A DNA stretch of 7,135 bases from Pseudomonadota bacterium (lineage in GTDB: Bacteria; Pseudomonadota; Gammaproteobacteria; Steroidobacterales; Steroidobacteraceae), in contig JAKADE010000037.1 in NCBI GenBank assembly GCA_021820785.1, positions 5,968-13,102 of the forward strand. Direction: 5' to 3'. The stretch's first letter is position 1. Each line of letters starts with the position of its first letter. This document shows positions 1 to 5,684 of the stretch, in pieces. A program made the translations under genes and the position numbers. The notes under the pieces were generated by a model. That model was not told the origin of the DNA. It worked only from the letters and a program-made list of their open reading frames with translations, and made no database searches.

Positions 1-1412
1 GCGTTGACGTGGATTTCGCTCAGCGAGAGTGCCCGGGCGGAGGCCGGTGTCTGGTCGCTGCCGTTGTACGGATCGGACTCCCAGGGGTACATCGCCCCGG
101 CGTAGCCGAGCGAGCGGGCGCGCGCACGCGCCGCCTGCAGGGTGCGCTCGCGAAACGTCAACAGCGAGCGAGCCCGCCGCGGGTGCAGCAGCAGCAGCGC
201 CGGATATACCCAGGTGTCGCTGTCCCAGAAGACATGTCCGGCATAACAGAGCGTCAGCCCGCAGGGCCCGACCGCCCAGCCGGTGTCCGCACTGGTGTTC
301 GCGAGCAGGTAGTACAGCGCCGAGTGCGCGACCTGCTGCGCCTTGCGGTCCCCCTCGATGCGGATGTCGGCCTGCCACAGGGCGCGCCACGCGGCGCGCT
401 GCTGCTTCAGCAGCGCCGCGAAGCCGCGCTCACGCGCCGCCCGGACGCGAGCCAGATCCGCCGCGTGACCGCCGCCCCAGCCGGAGCGCGACATGCTCGC
501 AAACTTGGTGAATGTGTAGGTGCGCCCCTGCCTGACCCGCAGGGTCACCCGCAATGCGAGGCGGCCAGGACCGCGCCGCCCGATGACCGAGCGCAGCGTC
601 GCATGGCGCGGCAGCGTGACCGCTGCGGCCATGGCGATCGGCAGGCTGTTGGCGGCGCGGCCCGTGAGCCACAGGGTGCGGGCGGCGGTCGAAAGGCCGC
701 TGCGGCTCACCGTTACCGTGCCCGGATACCACAGTGCGGCACGGTCGGGTGTCGCGGGCGCCCGCGGTGTCAACGTCAATCCATGGGCGGCCAGCGCCCG
801 GGTGACCTGCGGCCCGGTGAGGCGCCCGAGCGCGAAGCGCGGCGAATGCGGCGGCCAGAGGGTGAGCGGGAAATCGAGCGTCACCCGGCCACTGAAGTTC
901 GGCGTGATGCTCAGCCGGACCACTCCCAGGTGCGTGCGCGTCTGGCTGAGGAAGCTGATCGCCGTGATGGCCGTGACTCGCGTCCCGGCGACGTAACGGT
1001 AACGGGTCGTCAGGACGGCATCGTGCAGATCGAGTGTCTGGTGGTAGTCGCGCAAGCGCGACGCGTCAAGCGCTCCGCGGTCCATCCAGCCGGTCCCGCC
1101 CGCGCCCGGCTCCGGGTTGTAATCGATGCCGTTCCACCCCGGCAGCAGGGCCGGACGGGCCATGTCCCCGGGCGTGCGGTCCATGAGTCCGACCATGTAC
1201 GTCTGCGTCGCGCCGGTTCCGCGCCGGGCCGTGAGGGTCGCGAGCATGCCGTTGCCCAGCATGCCGGGAAAATAGTCCGCGAGTCCCGCGGCATCCACAC
1301 GCAGGTGAAACCCGCCGGCGGCGTGCACCGGCGGACACGCCGCCGCACAGAGCGCCGCCGTGAGTACCCCCGCAGCGCGGGCCGTTGCGTACTGGAGGCC
1401 CGCGCGGGACAC
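1..1412 (-). CDS. Exported GH65 family glycoside hydrolase (acid trehalase/kojibiose hydrolase-like), partial
   Basis: Seen: an open frame reads leftwards from a GTG at 1412-1410 for 470 codons and leaves the window without a stop. The N-terminus (two Arg, then a short Ala/Leu-rich stretch to about residue 31) looks like a signal peptide; Cys26 after AAA is a poor lipobox. LGNG (52-55) and the following ATQTYMVGLMD match the GH65 N-terminal beta-sandwich. GHVFWDSDTW (Asp397 in FWD), then GAMYPWES (Met441-Trp444-Glu445) and SEIHVN near the end, mark the (alpha/alpha)6 catalytic domain. Family knowledge: the ATHL1/acid trehalase/kojibiose hydrolase branch hydrolyses alpha-glucosides, whereas the phosphorylases are usually cytoplasmic. 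As I recall, the catalytic acid lies in a later PDEYH-type motif and the base further on; both would be outside the window. The substrate is therefore undecided: trehalose, kojibiose or another alpha-glucoside. The gene follows the upstream gene's stop by 2 bp, so co-translation is likely. GTG is preferred because it preserves the signal peptide and has GGGA 10 bp upstream. Confidence 0.88.
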   Translation of the reverse strand, partial: MSRAGLQYATARAAGVLTAALCAAACPPVHAAGGFHLRVDAAGLADYFPGMLGNGMLATLTARRGTGATQTYMVGLMDRTPGDMARPALLPGWNGIDYNPEPGAGGTGWMDRGALDASRLRDYHQTLDLHDAVLTTRYRYVAGTRVTAITAISFLSQTRTHLGVVRLSITPNFSGRVTLDFPLTLWPPHSPRFALGRLTGPQVTRALAAHGLTLTPRAPATPDRAALWYPGTVTVSRSGLSTAARTLWLTGRAANSLPIAMAAAVTLPRHATLRSVIGRRGPGRLALRVTLRVRQGRTYTFTKFASMSRSGWGGGHAADLARVRAARERGFAALLKQQRAAWRALWQADIRIEGDRKAQQVAHSALYYLLANTSADTGWAVGPCGLTLCYAGHVFWDSDTWVYPALLLLHPRRARSLLTFRERTLQAARARARSLGYAGAMYPWESDPYNGSDQTPASARALSLSEIHVN

Positions 1413-1414
1413 GC

Positions 1415-3493
1415 TCAGTGCGTCCCGGCCATGGCGCGCGGTGTCGAGCGCATCAGGCCGGCAGGCGGCCGCACGGCCAGATACACCGTACTCCAGAGTT
1501 GCGCGGCGTCGGCTTCAGAGGCGTCGGCGCTCGCCGAGCCGAACGGACGAATGTGGTAGTGACCTGTGCTGTACGTCCAGGACCACAGTTCGCTGTTGGC
1601 CATTGCGTGCGTCGCGTCAATGACCCGCCACAGCGTGCGTTCGGCACTCTGCAGTTCGGCGCGCACCGGTGGCGGCAGATCCTTGCGACGCAGCTGACGC
1701 TTCAGGCCCGCCGCGAGCAGGGCCTGCTGCCAGGACCAGACCACCGTGCCGTGATAGGCATTGCGGGTGAATTCGGCTGCGAGCGCGTGCGGCGCGAAGG
1801 CGGGATTGGCCACCACCAGGCCGGCGCCCGTGATCAGCCCCGCCGGGAATGGCCGCATGACGGTTGCCACCAGTTGCTGGAGCGTCCGGGGCGCGGGTTT
1901 GCCGAAGAGCAGGACGTACCCGACATCCGACTGCATTACCGGAACCGGCCGACCCGAGCGCCGCAGCGACAGCGCCGGGAAAGACACCGGCCCGCGACCG
2001 AGCGAAGTCAGTGCCGCCCCCGCAGGAACACCATCGGCGACCGCATAGTTCCTGACGTCTCGCACCGCGGTCGCGTGCGCCACCGTCACCGTGAACAGCT
2101 GCGCGGCACGCTCGCTCCAGACCCGCGCCATGCGGGCCGCCTGCGCGAACTCGGGCCGCTCCGCGGCGGTGAGATACGGATTGAGCAGTCCGCTCGCGTA
2201 CAGCCGTGCAATGGAATCGAGCGCGGCCGGCACGAGTGCGGCATTGACGTCGTACGGGTAGTAACCGCCGCCGAGGCCGGTGTTGCTGTCGCGCCAGTCA
2301 CCGACCGGGACGCCTGGTTTCAGACCGATCAGGTGCGCGCGGACCGGATCACGGGCGAACGGCGCGGCACTCGCGAGCACGAATTGCAGGTTGCGCACCA
2401 GCGCCGCGCCGTGCGTACCGCGGCGCTCCTCGGGCCCGCCGACCGGCGCGGCCAGAAAGGACGCCGCCCGGGCGCGCTCGCGCGGATTGAGCAGCCACGC
2501 GGCGGCATCCGGCGCGAGCATGTAGTTCTCGTCGATCATGAGATAGGTGTAGCTCGGGGCGGCCGAGCGCACCCCGCGCTTGAGGTTCTCGAGCACGGCC
2601 TCCTCGCCGATGTCCTCCTCGTGCGCGACCTGGCCGTGTGCCGAGAGCCGCTCGAGCACGGAGTCGAGGGCGTCGTCGATCGCGTTGGCGGTGAGCGCCG
2701 GCATCAGCAGCCGTATGCTCATCAGCGTGTCGCGGCCGAAGTACGTATCGAACCGCCAGGACCCGGCGAGAAACTTCTGCCGGTACGCCAGGAAGGTCAG
2801 CGTGTCGCGCGCTGCGGCGCTGCCGGCATGCGGATGGCGCAGCAGCTGGCGGCCGGCGAGCGGCGTCAGGGGCGGCTCTCCGGTGAGGCCCGTGATGCGC
2901 ATGCGGATCACGCCGTGGCGATCCGCAAACACCCGGGTCCCCTCGACCCGCCCGCGCAGCACCTGCACCGTCAGGCGATACGCGGCGCCGCCGTCGAGCC
3001 GTTCGCGTGCCCAGGCGATGCGCTGCGCGCTCACCCGTGCCGGCGTAGCGATGCCGGGCGGCAGCCGACCGAGCGAGCCGTAATCGCGCAGCACGCGGAT
3101 GCTCGAGAGGACCGCCTGGTGCACCTGCAGCGTCGGGTCACCGGTCAGCTCGAGCACCGCGGAGATGCCGTAGAGCGGCCGACCGTGCCGATCATGTGTG
3201 CGCACCGCATGCAGCGGACCGAGCAGTCGCCAGCGCGCCCAGTGCGGCTCGCGGTCGAACCAGATGCCGACGCCGCTGTCTCCGGCCGGAAACGCGACGA
3301 TGAGACGCGGATCCGGGCCGGAGCGCAGCACCAGATCGGCGGCCACCGGTCCCTGGCGCATAAAAGCGTTGAAGAATCGCCCTTGGCGGACATGAAATGC
3401 GAGCGGCCCCGCCGCAGCCGCTGCTGCGCTGAAGAACACGGCCGAAGTCAGTGCCACAACGGGCCATGCCCGAGGTAAGAATCGAACTCGCAT
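1415..3493 (-). CDS. Exported six-hairpin (alpha/alpha-barrel) glycosidase-like protein, family not recognised
   Basis: A complete 692-residue frame with an ATG start and TGA stop. AAGGAA at 3501-3506 (read on the minus strand) sits 7 bases before the ATG and supports this start. Residues 1-28 form a clear signal peptide (Arg-containing n-region, hydrophobic core, poly-Ala end), so a periplasmic or secreted location is expected. Residues 30-210 look beta-rich. From about 230 on, the pattern is helical with aromatic/acidic motifs typical of six-hairpin glycosidases: WRFDTYFGRDTLMSI (246-260), AHEEDIGEEAV (290-300), YLMIDENYML (317-326), GDWRDSN (398-404) followed by GGGYYPYDVNAALVPAAL (408-425), and HGTVVWSWQQALL (581-593). 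The acidic residues in these blocks (Glu292, Glu293, Asp294, Asp321, Asp399, Asp402) are candidate catalytic or sugar-binding residues, but that is inference. The protein resembles GH15/GH63/debranching-type barrels in style; I cannot assign a CAZy family. Co-operonic with GH65 and divergent from trehalase, it probably acts on an alpha-glucoside or a related glycan. Confidence 0.8.
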   Translation of the reverse strand: MRVRFLPRAWPVVALTSAVFFSAAAAAAGPLAFHVRQGRFFNAFMRQGPVAADLVLRSGPDPRLIVAFPAGDSGVGIWFDREPHWARWRLLGPLHAVRTHDRHGRPLYGISAVLELTGDPTLQVHQAVLSSIRVLRDYGSLGRLPPGIATPARVSAQRIAWARERLDGGAAYRLTVQVLRGRVEGTRVFADRHGVIRMRITGLTGEPPLTPLAGRQLLRHPHAGSAAARDTLTFLAYRQKFLAGSWRFDTYFGRDTLMSIRLLMPALTANAIDDALDSVLERLSAHGQVAHEEDIGEEAVLENLKRGVRSAAPSYTYLMIDENYMLAPDAAAWLLNPRERARAASFLAAPVGGPEERRGTHGAALVRNLQFVLASAAPFARDPVRAHLIGLKPGVPVGDWRDSNTGLGGGYYPYDVNAALVPAALDSIARLYASGLLNPYLTAAERPEFAQAARMARVWSERAAQLFTVTVAHATAVRDVRNYAVADGVPAGAALTSLGRGPVSFPALSLRRSGRPVPVMQSDVGYVLLFGKPAPRTLQQLVATVMRPFPAGLITGAGLVVANPAFAPHALAAEFTRNAYHGTVVWSWQQALLAAGLKRQLRRKDLPPPVRAELQSAERTLWRVIDATHAMANSELWSWTYSTGHYHIRPFGSASADASEADAAQLWSTVYLAVRPPAGLMRSTPRAMAGTH

Positions 3494-3500
3494 GGATGCT

Positions 3501-3506
3501 TTCCTT
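3501..3506 (-). promoter_or_regulatory. Ribosome binding site of the six-hairpin glycosidase-like gene
   Basis: The minus strand reads AAGGAA, followed by 7 bases and then the ATG at 3493. This purine-rich site at good spacing supports the chosen start. Confidence 0.6.
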
Positions 3507-3541
3507 ATGAATCAAGCGCCCGCCGCGGCCGTTGGATGGTA

Positions 3542-3570
3542 TTGCAACGCCCGGATGACATCGATATCAT
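3542..3570 (+). promoter_or_regulatory. Predicted sigma70-type promoter toward treA
   Basis: TTGCAA (3542-3547) and TATCAT (3565-3570) are separated by 17 bp and match the -35 and -10 consensus at 4 of 6 and 5 of 6 positions. The predicted start is near 3577, giving a leader of roughly 235 bases before treA. The -10 lies inside the large inverted repeat, so operator occupancy should block it. A second promoter nearer to treA cannot be excluded; none was obvious. Confidence 0.5.
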
Positions 3571-3591
3571 CATGGTATCGATGTCATCCGG
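3551..3591. promoter_or_regulatory. 41-bp inverted repeat with two LacI-family-type operators
   Basis: Seen: CCGGATGACATCGATA (3551-3566) is repeated as its exact reverse complement at 3576-3591, with 9 bases between. Pairing resumes inside the spacer (C3568-G3574, A3569-T3573), so the repeat is nearly continuous around position 3571. Within it, TGACATCGATATCA (3556-3569) and TGGTATCGATGTCA (3573-3586) each match the pattern TGNNANCGNTNNCA with a central CG. Family knowledge: this pattern is typical of LacI-family repressor sites such as catabolite-control cre boxes and many sugar-operon operators. The two centres are 17 bp apart. The site covers both predicted -10 elements and start points of the divergent genes. 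Inference: a sugar-responsive LacI-family repressor, not encoded here, binds as one or two dimers and represses both sides. A factor of another family that reads the whole palindrome is the alternative. Confidence 0.75.
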
Positions 3592-3600
3592 CAGTGACAA
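3572..3600 (-). promoter_or_regulatory. Predicted sigma70-type promoter toward the glycosidase operon
   Basis: On the minus strand TTGTCA (3600-3595) and TACCAT (3577-3572) are separated by 17 bp and match consensus at 5 of 6 and 4 of 6 positions. The predicted start is near 3565, about 70 bases before the ATG at 3493. Its -10 is one base away from the -10 of the opposing promoter, so the two polymerase footprints would overlap and exclude each other. Confidence 0.55.
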
Positions 3601-3680
3601 CCACTGCGCATGACCGCAACAAGATCGGAAGGCGCCGCAGTCCGGCGGCCCCGCAGCAGACCTTGCAGGAGGGGGACAGG

Positions 3681-3737
3681 GTGAACAGGTCAGCGTGCTC
3701 TTCGATCGCCCGCCGCAGGCGCCCCTCGTCGGACTGA
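3681..3737 (+). CDS. Possible 18-residue leader peptide upstream of treA
   Basis: A GTG-initiated frame of 18 codons ending in TGA follows AGGAGG (3667-3672) at 8-base spacing, the best Shine-Dalgarno match in the whole control region. The peptide is MNRSACSSIARRRRPSSD, ending in a run of four arginines that includes an AGG codon. It falls in the predicted treA leader, 76 bases before the treA start. Inference: it could be a leader peptide that couples translation to downstream expression. A chance ORF in G+C-rich DNA is at least as likely; there is no homology evidence, and nothing else was recognised between 3601 and 3813. Confidence 0.25.
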   Translation: MNRSACSSIARRRRPSSD

Positions 3738-3813
3738 ACTGCACACCCCTGCGCAACGCACCGGCGGGGCCGGCTCGCGCGGGGCATGGATTTACCGCAA
3801 CACACCGCAACTC

Positions 3814-5436
3814 ATGAGCATGTATTCGAGCCATCCCACTCCAGGGAAGTGCCGTGCGGCACTGCTGGGCGCTTTGCTGGCCCTGACGTGCACCGCCGCC
3901 GCGGCCGCACCTGCGTACTATGCAACTCCGGCGCAGCTGTTCGGTCCGCTGTTCGTACGCGTGCAGATGGCGCGCGTATTTCCGGACGGCAAGACCTTCG
4001 TCGATGCCGTCCCCAAGGCCGCGCCGCCGGTGATCCTGCAGCGCTTCCGCAAGCGCGATCCGCGCACTCGGGCGGCACTGCTGCGCTTCGTGAAAGAAAA
4101 CTTCACGCTGCCGCCGCCGGATCGGACCCGCGTCCCGAAGACTCCCACTCTGCAAGCGCACATCGCGGCCCTGTGGCCGCTGTTGACGCGCCCGGCCGTC
4201 GTGCCGCCGCTGTACTCTTCACTGCTGTACGTGCCGAAGCCGTACATCATCCCGGGCGGCCGCTTCCGCGAGTTCTATTACTGGGACTCCTACTTCACCA
4301 TGCTCGGGCTCATCCCCGACGGGCGGATCGCCAATGCCCGCGACATGGTCGATGACTTCTCCTACCTGATCCGCACCTACGGCCACATCCCCAACGGAAC
4401 GCGCACGTACTACCTGTCACGCTCGCAGCCGCCGGTGTACTACCTGATGGTCGGACTGCTCGATCAGCACGATCCGGCGCACGCCTGGGCCGCTCACCTC
4501 ACCTCGTTGCGGCGCGAATACGCCTACTGGATGCGCGGCGCGGCGGGCCTGCGCCCCGGTCAGGCCCGGCGCAACGTCGTCGCCATGCCCGACGGTGCGC
4601 TGCTGAACCGGTACTGGTCGCCGGTGGACACGCCGCGAGACGAGTCATACCGCAAGGACGTGCTGCTGGCGCGCCGCTCGCACGAACCGCCGGCGGTGCT
4701 GTACCGCAACCTGCGCGCTGCGGCCGAGAGCGGCTGGGACTTCAGCTCCCGCTGGCTCGGCGACGGTCGCCACCTCTGGACCATCCGCACCACCGACCTC
4801 GTGCCGATCGACCTGAACAGTCTGCTCTACGGCATGGAGCGGGCCATTTCCCGCGGCTGCGCCGCACGGCATGAGCTGACCTGCGCGCGCAAGTTTGCCG
4901 CACGCGCCGCACGGCGCAGGCGCGCCATCGACCACTACCTGTGGGATGCGCACCGCGGCTACTTCATGGACTACGACTGGCGTACGCACCGACGGACCGG
5001 CGAGCTCAGTGCCGCCACGCTCTACCCGCTGTTCGTCGGACTCGCCAATGCGCGCCAGGGCGACGCCGTCGCCGCGGTGACCCGGGCTCAGCTGCTCAAG
5101 CGCGGTGGCATCGTGACGACCACGATCACCACCGGCCAACAATGGGACGCGCCCAACGGCTGGGCACCGCTGCAGTGGATCGCCATCCAGGGTCTGCGCC
5201 GTTACGGCCATCCCCGCTTCGCGCAGCGCATTGCACGCCGGTGGGTACGTACCGTGCGGCGCGTGTACGGACATACCGGCAAGCTGGTCGAGAAATACAA
5301 CGTCGAGCGCGACTTGCCCGGCGGCGGCGGTGAATATCCGCTGCAGGACGGGTTCGGTTGGACGAACGGCGTGACGGAAGCGCTGCTCACGCTGTACCCG
5401 CAACTGGATCATCCCTCGAGCGGCGGCGCGCCTTAA
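3814..5436 (+). CDS. treA: Periplasmic trehalase, GH37
   Basis: Hydrolyses alpha,alpha-trehalose to two glucose molecules with inversion, allowing use of external trehalose. The 540-residue protein is close to the E. coli periplasmic enzyme (565). It starts with a signal peptide (residues 1 to about 32, cleavage after the Ala run). Trehalase signature 1 is at 147-160 (PGGRFREFYYWDSY) and signature 2 at 443-452 (QWDAPNGWAP). Asp309 in ESGWDFSSRW and Glu493 in VEKYNV align with the E. coli catalytic acid Asp312 and base Glu496, and the glycine-rich loop with EYPLQDGFGWTNGV follows at 503-520. All the key residues I know of are present, so it should be active. The start is the ATG at 3814, with an alternative ATG two codons later; neither has a recognisable Shine-Dalgarno. 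It is divergent from the other two glycosidase genes across a shared operator and probably co-regulated with them. Confidence 0.96.
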   Translation: MSMYSSHPTPGKCRAALLGALLALTCTAAAAAPAYYATPAQLFGPLFVRVQMARVFPDGKTFVDAVPKAAPPVILQRFRKRDPRTRAALLRFVKENFTLPPPDRTRVPKTPTLQAHIAALWPLLTRPAVVPPLYSSLLYVPKPYIIPGGRFREFYYWDSYFTMLGLIPDGRIANARDMVDDFSYLIRTYGHIPNGTRTYYLSRSQPPVYYLMVGLLDQHDPAHAWAAHLTSLRREYAYWMRGAAGLRPGQARRNVVAMPDGALLNRYWSPVDTPRDESYRKDVLLARRSHEPPAVLYRNLRAAAESGWDFSSRWLGDGRHLWTIRTTDLVPIDLNSLLYGMERAISRGCAARHELTCARKFAARAARRRRAIDHYLWDAHRGYFMDYDWRTHRRTGELSAATLYPLFVGLANARQGDAVAAVTRAQLLKRGGIVTTTITTGQQWDAPNGWAPLQWIAIQGLRRYGHPRFAQRIARRWVRTVRRVYGHTGKLVEKYNVERDLPGGGGEYPLQDGFGWTNGVTEALLTLYPQLDHPSSGGAP

Positions 5437-5456
5437 CCCCCTCTGCGCGCCCTCGC

Positions 5457-5489
5457 CGGACTCTCGGACACGGATGTCCGCGGAGTCCG
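5457..5489 (+). terminator. Stem-loop after treA, possible terminator
   Basis: CGGACTC (5457-5463) pairs with GAGTCCG (5483-5489), and inside it CGGACA (5465-5470) pairs with TGTCCG (5475-5480) around a CGGA loop, with one small bulge between the two stems. It lies 20 bases after the treA stop and before an apparently separate operon, as a terminator would. There is no T-run after the stem, so it is not a textbook intrinsic terminator; a role in Rho-dependent ending or 3' end protection is possible. Confidence 0.4.
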
Positions 5490-5647
5490 CCATCGCCCCT
5501 GCGTCTTCCTGCCGCGCAGCCTCACGGCGTGAGCGCCACGGGGAACTGATCTTCGGTTTCTGTCGTTCTGCCGAATCTCGGCTAGATTGCCCAGGAAGGC
5601 GTCGCTAAGATCGTTCTTCTCGCGCCCGATCGAGCGCAATGGAACTA

Positions 5648-5665
5648 CAGCCACGGTCGTGGCTG
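5648..5665. promoter_or_regulatory. 18-bp inverted repeat upstream of the efflux operon
   Basis: CAGCCACG (5648-5655) and CGTGGCTG (5658-5665) are perfect reverse complements with 2 bp between. The repeat ends 5 bases before the adaptor's GAGGAG ribosome site. The size and symmetry suit a TetR- or MarR-type operator, which often controls RND pumps; alternatively the RNA could fold as a 7-bp hairpin with a 4-base loop just ahead of the ribosome site. No regulator gene is in the window, so the binding protein is unknown. The rest of 5490-5647 shows only a weak -10-like TAGATT (5583-5588) without a convincing -35. Confidence 0.45.
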
Positions 5666-5670
5666 GCACT

Positions 5671-5676
5671 GAGGAG
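5671..5676 (+). promoter_or_regulatory. Ribosome binding site that selects the TTG start of the adaptor
   Basis: GAGGAG lies 8 bases before TTG at 5685. The later in-frame GTG codons at 5736 and 5745 have only weak purine stretches upstream. This site is the main reason to accept the unusual TTG start. Confidence 0.55.
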
Positions 5677-5684
5677 TCCTACTC

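Noticed and set aside
9..1559. Plus-strand open frame of 516 codons opposite the GH65 gene
   Set aside because: It uses the same codon boundaries as the GH65 frame, is Arg/Pro/Gly-rich without domains, and has no convincing ribosome site. Long antisense frames are expected in G+C-rich genes; the minus strand carries clear GH65 motifs.
1385..3478. Plus-strand open frame of 697 codons opposite the glycosidase-like gene
   Set aside because: Low-complexity Arg/Gly/His-rich translation with no motif, signal peptide or ribosome site. The opposite frame has all of these except a named family, so this is an antisense shadow.
3551..3591. Large inverted repeat as a rho-independent terminator or transposon end
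   Set aside because: It has no T-run on either side, lies between divergent gene starts, and contains -10 elements and LacI-type CG-centred sites. There is no target duplication or transposase.
3761..3773. CCGG-CGGGG-CCGG small hairpin in the treA leader
   Set aside because: The stem is only 4 bp and such repeats are common by chance in this base composition.
3505..4161. Minus-strand frame of 218 codons across the control region into treA
   Set aside because: It covers both the operator and the treA N-terminus, has Arg-rich, motif-free sequence, and overlaps a clearly real trehalase.
5552..5575. TTCGG...CCGAA spaced repeat upstream of the efflux operon
   Set aside because: The 5-bp arms with a 14-base gap are too weak to separate from chance.
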